The notes beneath the pieces are model-generated. The model made no database searches, had not been told where the DNA came from, and saw nothing but the letters and a program-made list of their open reading frames with translations. Shown piece by piece: positions 1-12,110 of a DNA stretch of 64,000 nucleotides. The number at the start of each line of letters is the position of its first letter. Position 1 is the first letter of the stretch. This DNA is from Eumeta japonica (lineage: Eukaryota; Arthropoda; Insecta; Lepidoptera; Psychidae): positions 124,001 through 188,000 of the forward strand of contig BGZK01001036.1 of assembly GCA_005406025.1 (NCBI GenBank). The letters run 5' to 3'. A program made the translations under genes and the position numbers.

Positions 1-2357
1 AAATTTTACTAAGTATTAAATAAAATTTGATTAGATAATTACCACACAACACAAGATAATTTTAATGTATGGCATGTGCATGAACAGGGCTCAAATTACA
101 TGTTTTGGAACCGCAGGAAATTTTAACATATAACAATAACGAGTTGAATATACAAATTAATATTTACAAATCGGCTTTGTACGACGCTTGTCTATAACAA
201 CTGTGACAATGTTCGATGTTGGTTATTATATGACTGTTCATAGATATGTCCGTCAGCTTGCGGTCTGTGATTGTGGATAGATTATTTCTCTGTTGCATAA
301 CATTAATGCATGGATACATATGGTGGCACCGAGTAACACATTCCTGACTACGTTTGTATGTGTAGCTGTTGGCATAATGCTGTTGATGTGCTGGACTGCC
401 TCGAAACGTACGTAAATATATGTCATTTATATTTGTCATTCATAGTGTGGTAGTTTGATGAAATTTATACTAACACTCGCTTCAGTGTTTGGTATCTGTC
501 AATCTCCTCCCAATCGTAATTTAATTTTTCAGATTCGTGAGACTCTCAATAGAAGAACAGACTCCAGAATCGGCCGTGAGTTATGTGCTGTATGCTGCTG
601 CATGTTGCGGCAGGCATCTGTATCTAAAAAAATATGTACTTTGTTACCTTTTTACATGTTAAGTGATGATTATACAAGGATTTGAGAGGTTGATGTAAAT
701 GACAATATTTTTTTATTAAACAAACAAATCGTATGAAAGGCATTTATGTAGGAAGTACAATACGTAGAAGGAGACATCACGAGGGTCGTAGAGTTAGCTT
801 TATTTATTATTCAAGGACCGACGTGAACTTAAATTCGAGATATTCCTTTAAAGGAAGAGAAAATATAGCGCTCCTCTCTAGCGTGAAAAGCGAGATAAAG
901 TGGTTTTCATTTCCGCTGCTAGAATTATTTATAGTAGTACTTCCGAGCTGCTCGAAGATGCAGTCGCGCCGGGGACGCTGCGACCCCGAATTATTGTTTT
1001 TTAAAAATTACATATCACCGTCTTTTAAAAGGATTATCGATTTAAAAATAGAGATAAAATTATAAAGAGAAATTTAAAAACACACACAAATTACTAGTTA
1101 TTTAGTTCTGAGGGCTTAGTTTTGACATAAAGCATTGCAAAAGAAGAGGAAAGAGGAAAAAGTTGTAACTTGTCATTTACTGAACTAATCATAGAAGTAA
1201 GAATTTACATAAAGCTAAAACTTAGCGTAACAGGGCTGTTGATTATGGATTAGTTTCGTAAATAACATTGTAATATTGTAACATTTTGATTAAGAAGGTT
1301 TGGTGTGATGTGTCAATGATATGGAAAATAATTACAGGTGGTTTTCAAATAAAAGGAGGTGAAAAAAGGGGTTATACATGTGAATTGCATGTTTTTCGAT
1401 TATCGAAACATGATACCCAGTACGAAATATTTTAAAATTAATTTTTACTTTATAGCAAAAATAAATTAATGTATTATTGTGAATCAAATTCTCTAGTATC
1501 TGAACAATATTACCATTTCAACACACAAATATTTTTGCAAAGTCAAAATTGTGATTAGTTGACTAAGTAATTAATGAGCCAAAAGCAAAACCTACACAAA
1601 GGTATACAATAATAAAGGATTGTTAGAAATTCTGTTTGTAATAATTTAAAACGAGGAATTCTGTAGAAAGGTTCCGTCACTTTCGGCGTTTAAACAGTAT
1701 TTTTGCTATTTAACTCCAAAATGTGAACAGAGCGAAAATTTACGAGCGACTCTTGTTTTTAGGGTATTGATTTAAAATTGTTAGCTTATTAATTACTTAG
1801 CTTCTATCTAGTAAGAAAATAATACAAAACAGCCTTTTTTGGAAAATAATGTCTGAACGAGTAATACAGGATGTGGATATCATTAGGAACATTAAAATTG
1901 GGTTGGAATAGAAGATTCCTTACATGTAAGTATGAAGGGCTTACATATAACTATATGAGTAGCATTATCTACATTAGTGTCTTACGTTGGAATATGTTCA
2001 TACAAAGTATTTTATTTCAACTTCGTCGAGGCAGTTTTTCTAAATTCTCTACTATATTTTTGTTGTTTCTCTGAGTGTGATCACGTTAAATTATTTCTTT
2101 GGTTAAATATTGACATATGATTGCTAAGCGGACTTTACTTCTTTGTGTCTGAAAATGGTAATATCCATTATTGGTGTTCTTTTGTTTGTACCCTATATAT
2201 ACGAAAATAATGCATGTTACCAATTCCAAAGAAATCTGATGCATAATTTCATTGCCTTTTTAGGGATAAAAGTCCCTAAAAATTGTAGAATATGTAATTT
2301 TTTGTTTCTAATTAAGAAAATAAATACTTGTACATGAGACAAGATTGCTAATTTTAG
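1..2357. other. AT-rich non-coding DNA, no gene recognised
   Basis: No recognisable gene. A Cys/His-rich open frame of 91 codons lies at 164-439 on the minus strand but matches no family I know and has no supporting splice or polyadenylation context. A GC-richer patch at about 770-1010 interrupts the AT-rich background and could be conserved non-coding DNA. The rest is simple AT-rich sequence. Confidence 0.5.
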
Positions 2358-2409
2358 GATTCCTGAACAACATCGCCGAGACCGTCATCTTCGCGGGGCC
2401 GGCAGTCGT
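2358..2409 (+). CDS. candidate 52-nt internal microexon of an unidentified host gene
   Basis: Seen: a branch-point-like TTGCTAAT lies just before the acceptor AG (2356-2357). A 52-nt stretch follows, far more GC-rich than its surroundings, and then a perfect GTAAGT donor at 2410-2415. Read in phase (one base carried in from the previous exon, two carried out) it encodes FLNNIAETVIFAGPAVV, and 15 of the 16 complete codons end in G or C. One alternative frame is stopped immediately. The GC3 bias, the open frame and both splice signals together make this the best host coding evidence in the window. Inference: it is an internal exon of a plus-strand gene with very long introns. I do not recognise the protein; the hydrophobic peptide could come from a membrane or beta-strand segment. 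It could still be a chance match inside conserved non-coding DNA. Confidence 0.5.
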
Positions 2410-2559
2410 GTAAGTAGTTTACATTACTTGTATATTTTTGATCTATTTCTTAAAGCTTTAGTTTCGGGGAAAATAACATACGTTTATTTAATCTAAATAT
2501 TTTAAATCTTTGAAGTTTTCTTTCGTATCAGATACGCCATTCGCTGCTTACACTTGAGT

Positions 2560-2745
2560 TCAGTATTTAAATCAAAGCGCAAACAACTATTTCAAGTGCA
2601 CGGAAAACACAATCTAGCGACGAATGCGTTTATCCTCAAAGCTTCGCTCGCTGCGGGCTCTAGTGATAGTTGGGGAAGGTCCCGGACGCGGTCGTCATAG
2701 CAACGTCGTCACGGAGCTAAGCTTTTACCGCGGAAAATATGCGAA
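2560..2745. promoter_or_regulatory. GC-richer island with an X-box (RFX-type) motif at 2691-2704
   Basis: A GC-richer block follows the candidate microexon. GTCGTCATAGCAAC at 2691-2704 fits the RFX X-box pattern GTHNYYATRRNAAC at every position. RFX factors bind such sites in ciliary and neuronal gene enhancers. One short motif in an unannotated region is weak evidence for function. Confidence 0.25.
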
Positions 2746-3084
2746 ATTTTATATCTGTTGCGAAAAACAAGACGAATGTTTTTAGGACTACGATTCAAAT
2801 TATGACTAATCGTTATTACACGGTTTTATAATATAAATTTAACAATTATTTATTAAATGGGCTCAGATATAGGCGGTCGTTCGGTATGCTTAGTGTACTA
2901 AAATTGAAAACATTAATAATAACAATAATAAAGCCATTTGTTCCTTGCATCATATTTGCATACGAGACAAACATTAATGATAATAAAGCCATTTATTATT
3001 TGCGTCACATTTGCATATGCGCCTTATGTAACAGGAATATCGAAAAATGGAAATAATAAGGAGTACTTTTTATGGGACTTTTAA

Positions 3085-3192
3085 GGAGTATCGAGTATGC
3101 GAACCACTATTGAGTGGATAGTCGTCGCAGCCCATGGACACCGGTAACTCCAGAGGAGTCGTCAATTGGCGGCCTTTTAGAAAGGTATACAC
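3085..3192 (+). repeat. interspersed repeat family B, copy 1
   Basis: About 100 bp including GAGTATGCGAAC and ACTCCAGAGGAGTCGTCAAT. It resembles 32615-32720 (AAGTATGCGAGC ... CCCCAGAGAAGTTATCAAT), which lacks an internal stretch of roughly 18 bp. The resemblance suggests two old copies of one retroposon-like tail. The family is not identified. Confidence 0.35.
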
Positions 3193-3554
3193 TTTTATGT
3201 ACGTTTATAATGTTGTTAAGATATATTTAATCGTCGAAATAAAATATTAAATGTTTGTGTGTCTATTTGTACGTTCGTAACTATGGTGCATCGGTAGAAT
3301 TTAATTTTACTAGTTTAAATTAAATACTAATGTAAAAAGATACGAAATGAACAAAAATTTTAACAAAAAAAAATCGACTTCAAAAAAAACACTATTCAAA
3401 AACAAATTGATATGCACTAAAAGGTAAAAAAACAATTGCGTATTCTTCTACAACTTAATCAACTTACATTTTCCACTCATCGATATGTAGGTACGATCTA
3501 TGTGTTTACCACGCAAGAAGGTAGGTAGGTACCTACCCATTTCAAATTTAACTG

Positions 3555-3919
3555 AACACATACCTATGAATAACAAACGATGATCAAAATATTTTTTAGA
3601 GTTCTCCTATGGAAAATGAAATGAAAAATATTACATTACTTAAAAGTCAATCAATTATTACGATAATATAATGTTGTTACAATTATTGTTATTTTAGGAG
3701 TCGGTGTCAGCCAAGAAAATACTACAATATATATAGCAATAGACACCGAATCCAAAAATAACAATAATTTGAACTAAATTATATTATTGTAATAATTTGA
3801 TTGACTTCTACTTAGAAGTAACTTCTACTTCTACTTAGTCTAATATTTTTCATTTCATTTTCCACAGGAGAACTCTAAAAAATATTTTGATCATTGTTTG
3901 TTATTCATAGCTATGTGTT
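3555..3919. repeat. long foldback (snap-back) inverted repeat
   Basis: The outer arms 3555-3633 and 3841-3919 are 79 nt each and complementary apart from about three mismatches. Pairing resumes further in: AGTCAATCAA with its complement TTGATTGACTT, and GTCGGTGTC with GACACCGAaTCC. The paired arms therefore extend about 165 nt each around a loop near 3706-3740. This is the structure of a foldback MITE. If transcribed it would form a long double-stranded RNA. Confidence 0.8.
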
Positions 3920-4193
3920 TTTTTTGTTAAACTTTTTGTTTATGTTTGATTTTTAATGAATATGAAGTACACTAACTAATTTGTTTCAATAAGGGTAGAC
4001 CTACTAAACGTGCCACTCATTGAACGCAACCTTACTGTAAGCCGTTAAGGAGTTCCATAGATCATCATACTCGACTACGATAATTACTTGACCATAACAA
4101 CGTTACGGTAGGTGACTCAAATATCCGGATAGCCTATAAAAGATTCGTCCGTGTATTGCTAATTTGCACCTTAGAATTGAAAAGTTCCGTTAC

Positions 4194-4226
4194 TCTGCTT
4201 ATGGGATCCATGATCCCATAAGCAGA
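4194..4226. repeat. perfect 15-bp hairpin with 3-nt loop
   Basis: TCTGCTTATGGGATC (4194-4208) and its exact reverse complement (4212-4226) are separated by CAT. It lies inside the larger inverted-repeat element. Confidence 0.8.
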
Positions 4227-4929
4227 ATTTACTCGAACTTTCATCAAACTGCCTTTGAAGTACATCCTTTTTAATAAAAAAAGAATCATCAAAATCGGTT
4301 GACGTGATATTGAGTTGTTCGTCAATTTTTCGCGGACATACTCAATGCAAATTTAAGATTTATAAGATTTTTTTATGAATGCCATTGTCAGAACTGAACC
4401 AAATTGAAATAGAACTACACGAAAAGAACATCTTTCAAATAAAAAAAAGAACTATCAAAATCGGTTCATCCAGTCGAAAGTTCTGAGGTAACAAATATAA
4501 AAAAATACAATCGAATTGAGAACCTCCTCCTTTTTAATTTTGAAGTCGATTAAAAAGAGATAAAGAAGTACATAATATCACAACACAGACTGTTCAAAAG
4601 TTTTAGTGTTCATGCGCTCAGGTATGCAAGGTGAGTGTGTAATATATTAGTGAGGTACATAGATTAAAACTACGCGCCTGTAGTTGGACCTTTAATTACT
4701 GCTGGCGTCTTTATGTACCATTTTTTGGTTTTGAGCCGTTGTGACAGACATACGATGAACTTGATTCATTTCACACTGTTTATAAAATAAAACGTATTAA
4801 CGAAAATCGACTTTGACATATATTTTGAATTTTATTTATTTTCATCAAAAAAAGTAACATTAAATTTTGTATTCTTTAATTACATTTGAAATGTAAATTG
4901 AACCATAAATTAAAAATGAAATTAAATTG

Positions 4930-5055
4930 TAAAGGGTCAAATTTAAGCACCCAAAAACGACGAGCTTGTATGAAAAAAATTGATGGAAGTCAGTGAAGCA
5001 AGTGAGATATGCAGACCGTACTTGTACATTGTGGAACTCTGCCTACCTTTTTACA
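4930..5055 (+). repeat. interspersed repeat family C, copy 1
   Basis: It shares an ordered series of words with 62827-62958: GGGTCAAATTT, AAGCACCC, ACGAGCTT, GTGAAGCAAGTGAGATATGC versus GTGAAGTAAGAGAGATATGC, and CTCTGCCTAC versus CTCTGTCTAC. Two diverged copies of one unclassified repeat, possibly SINE-like. Confidence 0.5.
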
Positions 5056-5219
5056 TGTTTTTAAATCGGAATACGGTTATATACATTTTAATGGCTGGAG
5101 TCTCAACTGGATTGAATTTGTTTTTGTTTTTCTGTACACCTATATATCTCCTTCAAAACTAGTGAGCGTGCTACAACACACAAAAAATAAAAGTGTTTAT
5201 ACCAAACGCGGTTAGGTCA

Positions 5220-5450
5220 ATAGCATATGTTCAAAATGGTCGTAACCTCAACTTTAACGAGGTACCGGCTAGGCCGTCCATCACCGCCCTAGTGTTTAAC
5301 CGTCATGGGCACTTTCCTTTAACATTGGAGTTAACGGTGACCGCGGCCCGCGCCGGACCCATAATTAACCATTTTGACGTCAAACGCAGCGATCGGCCGC
5401 GCGTGATGTGTGCGCGTGACGCGCGTTATGTATGCACGAACTGTAAGTTG
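5220..5450. promoter_or_regulatory. GC-rich island with a perfect CRE motif
   Basis: A GC-rich block in AT-rich DNA. It contains the palindromic CRE/ATF site TGACGTCA at 5375-5382. Both strands are largely open here and a GTAAGT follows at about 5444, but there is no acceptor or codon bias, so I do not call an exon. Confidence 0.25.
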
Positions 5451-5454
5451 AATA

Positions 5455-6385
5455 TCGATTTGTACAGTGTACGCAGTGATTATTTTAAATGAAACAAGTG
5501 GTCCGGATGTCGGGACTTGGGGTAGTGACTTGTATATTATGAAATAAAAAATACTTCGACAAGTTTTGACTGTACACATTTGAGGTCAGTATTGAATCAC
5601 TATTCATAAACGGCCGCCAATCAATTCAACACTATACAACCCATATCCTTAAAATTGAAACACATGTAGATATTTCGTACTATTTTTATAATCCATTGAG
5701 TGTTTAGAATTTTGGACGTGACATCGTATAAAATCCTCTTAAAATTCTGTATTCACTTTTAGATGCAGACAGTCATTTAACAATAATATTATGTTTATAT
5801 ATAGAATATTCCCACATAAATAACAAAATCTCGTCCCTGTGAATATGTAACATGAAGAATACATCCGTAGAAGGCAGCGAAGCGTACTCCCGCGCCGGTC
5901 GACTGTACTCAGTTCATTACTTATTTACGGATTGTCGGACGCAATTCCCCGGATAGATTATATGAGCCATTAAAGAAATATGCGAGTTGCTAACTTTTAT
6001 TCCTACACACATTCGTTATTGCCTACGTGTTCAAGCTGTACATGTGTACGTACTAATAGATGATTAAAATATTAATACAGATATTTTTGCAAATATCTTT
6101 CATTACGAGTCTGATAATAATTATAAATCTTTAATGAGTTTTTATATACGTTATTTCATGTTTTGTTTGCCCCTTTTGTTGGGAATAATCGCTACGCTAC
6201 GCTAATTCAGTGCGGCTGGGAGTTGCTAACGATTTTCTCTCTAACACGATGATGACATCTATAACCTACAGCTAACTTGATCCTTACACACTGAGCGCGT
6301 GCTTTAGTTTAACTTAAGTTAACTCAACGTACGTCTAGATTAAGATTGATGTACGTCTGAGTACTCAACGTGCTCGGACCTACGC
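5455..6385. other. no gene seen
   Basis: Mixed AT-rich sequence with a short GC-richer patch at about 5870-5945. No coding or repeat signature was recognised. Confidence 0.5.
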
Positions 6386-7165
6386 GGCAAAAGCAAAAAA
6401 CTGGCCAAGAGCATGTCGGACCAGACTCATAGGGTTTCGAAGCCATTACTACAAATAAATGCACTGATGAAAAAATACGTTGTTACATTTTTTCCATGTT
6501 TCCCGTACATAATAGTTATAAGCACTTTAGTCACCTATAACTAGAAAAACAAGTGGGTATGTCGATTAATACTATTAAACTAGTATAATCTGAAGTGCAT
6601 CAGTAAAAGAACGTATCTTCATACCAAACAGATACATTTATTGAGAAGTGCAGTTTTTCGAAAATAACTCATAAACAGTATATTCGACCATGTTCGAAAT
6701 ATCTTTTGTTGAAAGAATTTGCTAAGCGTTACCTTGATGATTTTTTTCATATTTTTTGGACATATGGTTCAGAAAATAAAGTGAGTAAGGATACAAGTTC
6801 TGCAAATTTCAGAGCGATTATTTTGAAATTTTTAACGTAATCAGAAAAATTGCTTAGAAACCTTAAAATGTTTTTAAAAGAACTGTTGAAATATGTGCCA
6901 CTTGTTGATGCTTTATAAAAAAAAAAGTTCAGCTTTTGTTACATGTATGGAATGCCCCTCCTAGAAATACTTATTTTTGTTATTTAACCACCAAACTAAG
7001 TAGCGGCTTATACTAGACACCTATACTACAAATTTCATTAATTACATTTTATAGTTTTTGAATAAAATGCCTGTTACATACGGATGAATGGACGGACGGA
7101 CATGATGAAACTAAAAGGGTTCTGTTTTTTCCAGTTTAGCTCGGCACCCTTAAAATCAAATATTT
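6385..7165 (+). repeat. interspersed repeat family A, copy 1 (forward)
   Basis: It shares long ordered blocks with 9325-10062: AATGCACT, TTTCCATGTTTCCCG, ACTATTAAACTAGT, GTAATCAGAAAAATTGCTTA and CAAACTAAGTAGCGGCTTAT. It ends in a GACGGACGGACATGATGAAACT tract and a GGGTTCTG...GGCACCC hairpin. No protein is visible. It is probably a LINE 3' region or a non-autonomous element. Reverse copies lie at 13495-13860 and 40720-41262. Confidence 0.75.
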
Positions 7166-7605
7166 AAATATATCTATTTCATTGCTTATTATGTATGTGG
7201 TTTTGCGTTGCGGTCCACACAATACAGGAAGTATTTGAAAAAATCAACGCGTTACTTAAAAGCAGACAGAGCTTGTCTGTATGTTTGTCAGACTTACGAG
7301 ATAAATTTTAAACTTTACACCATCTTTCCTCATCGACTTGACGAAGAAATGAACGAGGGATCATCAAAAAGATTTGCCCTCCTAGACCGATGAAAGGTTT
7401 AAATAATTTCTGACATTTAATTGGTGTATTACGTTCAGCCACGGATTCGTGCTGCAAGCTTTAGTATTACGTGCTTATTTCTGAAGAGCCACGTACCACG
7501 GGCGCGTGCGGGCAGCGGTCGGCGCACTTGGCAGAACACAATCTCCGTTCTCGATCGCTAGTTTGCTACTTGTAGTATCTAAGTACACGTAACGAATAAT
7601 ATAAA

Positions 7606-7690
7606 TCTCTACTAATATTACAAATGCGAATTGTGTGCGTCTGTTCACCCTCATTTCACGCGATAAAGGGTCGACGTGATTTTCTGAATA
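7606..7690 (+). mobile_element. Helitron-like 5' end
   Basis: TCTCTACTAATATTA at 7606 follows an A and continues with a TTTCACGC-containing leader. The second 5' end of this type, at 29680 on the minus strand, reads TCTATACTAATATTA. A possible but unconvincing 3' end (GCTAGT) occurs at about 8120. No coding sequence belongs to it. Confidence 0.45.
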
Positions 7691-9324
7691 GTGATAGTTT
7701 ATAAACGGGAAGGTTTACTCTTTATTTTAAAAAAATGTATCGTTCTTGTGGTACAATAATTGTTACAAGCTTTGTGATCGGTTAACCTGTCTAAATGAAA
7801 TATGGTTCGTGGATTGGCTTATTATTGTAATGATTTCTATGATGCCATTTGCCCTGGCAAAATGCATGGTCCCATTGAGATTCAAACTTAGCAAAAGTAT
7901 ACCACACTGTGAAACCGCGTGCCCAAAATCGACATACAAAGTGATCGGGAATGAGAGAAGAATAAAGAACGAAGATCTGTAGTTAAGGCCGAGAACGGGG
8001 TCGGAATGAATAATGGGACTGGAAATTAAATTGACAATAGGACTTATCTTAATGCTTACATTAAGATCACGATAGAAAGAGAAGTCACTTGATATAGGCA
8101 TACAAATTCATTATATGCACAAAGCTAGTACAAAAATGTATATTATCTGCCATGAGTTGATATTTACAATTTAATACATAATTATACTACTTTTATGTAG
8201 AAAGATCTACCATGAACCTACCATGTTATTAACTTACACAACGTCTTTATTTTATCTAGTTTAGTATAAATATATGATAGGCCTTGTCATCAAACCAGTT
8301 TCTGTGGCATACTTATGCGGCGATACGGTGCGGCGTATGTTTGAGATCAAAGTAGCCGATCTACATCGGTGAGCGGTTTATATGAGGTGCTGGTGATGGA
8401 ATAAATTAAATTCTAAGGACCAAATATGAAACGCGATATGACTAGTGATGTGCAACAGTTTCGCATGCGTGAGATGATCGAAGATTAGGATCAAAAACCC
8501 ATCTGGTCGTAACAGCATTTAATGCATTACTTTAAGACAGACTTATGATCGATAATACCACTCGAATTGAAAATGAATGCGATGAAGTCTGTGAACTCTT
8601 TGGACTTGTTTCCATAGCAATGAGAAACATCGTGTAATATTCAATATTTAATTATGTTTCCTAGTTACATTTAGTTTAAGCAACTCAGTTAAGCATATTT
8701 CAATAAAGTTTTACTTAACCGGATTGATGCCTAACATTAATTTGACTGATGTCAAAGTAAGATGAACTCTTATCGCTTTTTCATTATCAATAACTAATAT
8801 CTATCTCTATGAATTATAAGTGTTCGATATTAATTGTTTGATGTCTAACGTCATATTTTAAAGTCACTGACGAATTTCATAAGAATTAGCCTTCATGAAA
8901 TCTGTCTACGTAACTAGGTATCATGAACAATGGAGCGGATCATAAGATTAAGGGGGTATACGACATAAAGATTGGTTTTGAAAAAAAAATGGATTAAAAT
9001 AAAAGATAATTACGTGGTGAACAGATACAATTTCCAATTTAATAATTCAGCTTAAACTTTAAAGTTAGCATACAGCAGACAGAACACATATTGTAAGAAT
9101 ATTTCTCATAAACTAGTGAATTTCGGGGTAGGAATATATCGAAGAGAAAATTCCTATAATTCCTAGTTTTTAATTTTCGCAATTTCGTAGTATGACTTTA
9201 TGATAATATTACTATTGTAATAATGATTTTTAAAGGAACAATTGTGCATTAAAATATCCTGAATAACGATTTTATTCACTTATATAACAAAAAACTGTGC
9301 AGTCTAAAGGCTTGGCTGCACGTT
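7690..9324. other. no gene seen
   Basis: AT-rich sequence. Open frames at 7746-8101 lie on both strands and have no recognisable motif. Nothing else could be supported. Confidence 0.5.
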
Positions 9325-10062
9325 AAAAATAATAAAAAAACTGGTCAAGAGAATGTCGGGCCATGTTGATTATAAGGTTCCGAAGCCATTATTAGAAAGA
9401 AATGCACTACATATGAAAAAAGGACGTTGTTGCACTCGTAAAGCACTCTTTCCATGTTTCCCGCAAATAATAATTAAAAGCAATTTAGTCGTCTATAACT
9501 AAAAAAAAATTGTAGGTATGTTGACTATTACTATTAAACTAGTGTAAATTAAAGTGCATCAGCAAAAAAGCGTACCTTCATAGCATTTACGTTCTTTTGC
9601 TGAGAAGCGCAGTTTTTCGGAAATAACTCAAAAACAGTATATCCAACCATGTTGTAAATAATAATCGTTAAAGTATTTATTAAGCGTTACTTTCGTTATT
9701 TTTTTCATATTTTTTAGACATGCGATTTAGAAAATAGAGGAGGGGACAAAATTTCTGCTATTTTCGGAGCGATTATTTCCAAAATTATTTACGTAATCAG
9801 AAAAATTGCTTAGAAACCTTAAAATTTTTTCAAAAGAACTGTCAAAAAACGTGCCATTTGTTGATGTTTGCAGAAATATTTATTTTTGCTATATAACCAC
9901 CAAACTAAGTAGCGGCTTATACAAGACACCTTCACTATAAATTTCATCAACATATGTTTTGTAGCTTTTGAATAAAATGCCTGTAACATACGCACAGACG
10001 GATGGACATGACGAAACTATAAGGGTCCCGTTTTTGCCCTTTTGGCTCGGAACCCTTAAAAT
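9325..10062 (+). repeat. interspersed repeat family A, copy 2 (forward)
   Basis: Co-linear with 6385-7165 over almost its whole length. It ends in ACAGACGGATGGACATGACG and the hairpin GGGTCCCG...CGGAACCC. It is somewhat better preserved at the 3' hairpin than copy 1. Confidence 0.75.
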
Positions 10063-10139
10063 AACCATTTATTTCTACTTAAAACTGTTGACGTAACAAG
10101 TGAGATACGAAAATACTTTTTTTTATACAAAGTAATTGA

Positions 10140-10435
10140 AAAGTTCGGCCATTAACGGGCGCCGACATCATCTCGAATAATTTAAGGCAAAACTTCTATC
10201 CGGGGCGAATATTTATGACGTGAAAGATAAATGTAATGTTTTCGGGCGGCCCCGCGCGCCGGCTCTATCTCGTTTTATTGCTCGTGAAACACTTTTAATT
10301 TTAAGTTCTTCAATGTTTCATGTCTTAATCGGGCTTTTGGATTTGAAACTGTAAACTTGACCGAACGCCAAACAGACTCGCCTCATGTAAATTATATATT
10401 TTTCTAATATCGTAATCTAGGAGATTGAAGGCGCG
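10140..10435. promoter_or_regulatory. GC-rich island, possible conserved non-coding element
   Basis: GC-rich patches (GGGCGGCCCCGCGCGCCGG near 10245) alternate with AT-rich, homeodomain-like words. There is no open frame with coding character. The regulatory reading is inference from composition. Confidence 0.2.
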
Positions 10436-12110
10436 CCGCCAATATAATATGTTGTATAACAACAATATACAATATGTTAATAATATATATCATTAACAAC
10501 AGTACACATTATTTACTAAGACTTTCGTCTTTAAAAGCTGACGTATCTTGGACTCCAAGACGTTAAATAGTTTTCCGAATGCTGCCCAGTTCTACTGAAT
10601 CTTTTGCATAACAAACTTGTTATCATCACAACAGCAAAACAGTTCTGTATAACAGATATAACAAGTCCAACCTTAAAATTGAATTGTTGTTGGCAATTTC
10701 TTTCGTGTGCGTGTCAGTAATCTTGTATATTTGCGTGTCTGACTTACTGTCTTATTTTTTTTTATTTGCCGCGTTAAACAATCTTTATGAAGAAAGGCCG
10801 TAACATATAAAGAGCATAATTGCCATACACGAAGACGGCGAGTGGAAACGAGAATCGTATCACTGGCCCTCGATACTCCACCTGCTGCGTGGCTGTAATA
10901 AAATTGTACTGTTCCCTCGCTATTACTCCATGACTACTACTGTACAAACGATTTCTACGTTAACTCAAATAAATGATTCCCAGTAGTTAAATATTGTTCT
11001 AAGGTACAACTTACTTGCAATAGCAGAATTATTAAGAATAGAGGAATCTTCAAAGTACATACGACTTTTAACGGTAAATAGTACAGACGAAAGCGTCAAA
11101 AAACATTGAATTTAATTTCACTAATCTATTTATTTACTTTTATGTTAATACCATTTTTCCAACCATAATTTTGTTGCAAGTAAATTTTATTATTTTTGGA
11201 GAATTTATTTATATGTATAATTATATTCGATGAGTTCCTTTAAAGTTATTTTATGCTTCTGATGAATAATATGTTGTACATCATTATTGCTTGTAAAACT
11301 TCGAATACTGTTCCCATAAGTAAGTGTTTAGTACATACATACTTCAACCTACCGTTTTGTATTCTAGAATTTAAGAATAACGGATATATCCGCTATTATT
11401 ATGCTTAATTAATATATTGTTATCGAGTTTTACAGATTTTGGTTCAAACCTAAATTGTTTAAACCTTTAAAAGACTATTGATTAAAACTTCGTAGTAACT
11501 TTGTTTCGATGTTACATCGAATTGATTACCAACCAGTAATTTTTAACATTATTAATTCTATGTGTCACCTGTCGTATGCAGATGATATATGAAAATCTTC
11601 AGTTATTACAGTTCTCGATACTTCTTTTCGAACTAGTTATAATCACTGAGCGAACTCCATTAGCATTTAAAGTGAGCCAATAAAACTTGTCGACTGAGCC
11701 ACTCTTATTCTACTCTCGAAGTATTTTTATTAAAGTCATAAATTACTTGAGAGCTTTACGGTTGATAAGTTTTATTAATTAAGCTGTGTTATTTTTTATT
11801 CATAAGCTCGTAATTACTTCAGTTTTATTCTTCGGTCTTTTATATTCTTGAATATTTATGCTTGTTTTATTATAGTCTATGGACTCATAGATAGCTTAAT
11901 AATTAACTAGTCGTCGTCAACTTTTTACTACATTTTACAAATTTACGAGGAATTATTATTAGTTCCATCTGAAGGGGAATTGGACATGTATATGGTGCTT
12001 TGATTTTAATGGCGGGTTTGGGAAAAACTTCACACAAAGAAAATGTGTTTGAAATACAATGCAATGAAACTTCAATACTGAATAATGAAATTTATTGCTA
12101 ATTTATGAGA
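10436..12110. other. AT-rich DNA, no gene seen
   Basis: Dominated by A/T-rich words, including AATATGTTGTATAACAACAATATAC near 10445. A chance TATGCAGATGAT reverse-transcriptase-like word at about 11575 has no supporting context. Confidence 0.5.

Larger units (their letters stand above)
3372..4551. mobile_element. inverted-repeat-bounded element, about 1.2 kb, unclassified
   Basis: A perfect 14-bp terminal pair bounds the element: AATCGACTTCAAAA at 3372-3385 and its reverse complement at 4538-4551. Both ends sit in A/T runs. No transposase is visible, so it is non-autonomous or a composite of nested repeats. It contains a long foldback (3555-3919) and a short perfect hairpin (4194-4226). No clear target duplication was found and the superfamily is unknown. 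Confidence 0.45.

Noticed and set aside
164..439. 91-codon Cys/His-rich minus-strand frame
   Set aside because: Cys and His spacing fits no zinc-finger family I know, and no splice or polyadenylation signal supports it.
5193..5579. 99-codon plus and 82-codon minus frames over a GC-rich island followed by GTAAGT
   Set aside because: Both strands are open, codon usage is not biased, and there is no acceptor; composition explains it.
11572..11590. YADD-like word resembling a reverse-transcriptase active site
   Set aside because: No neighbouring motif A or B or thumb sequence in any frame, so a chance match.
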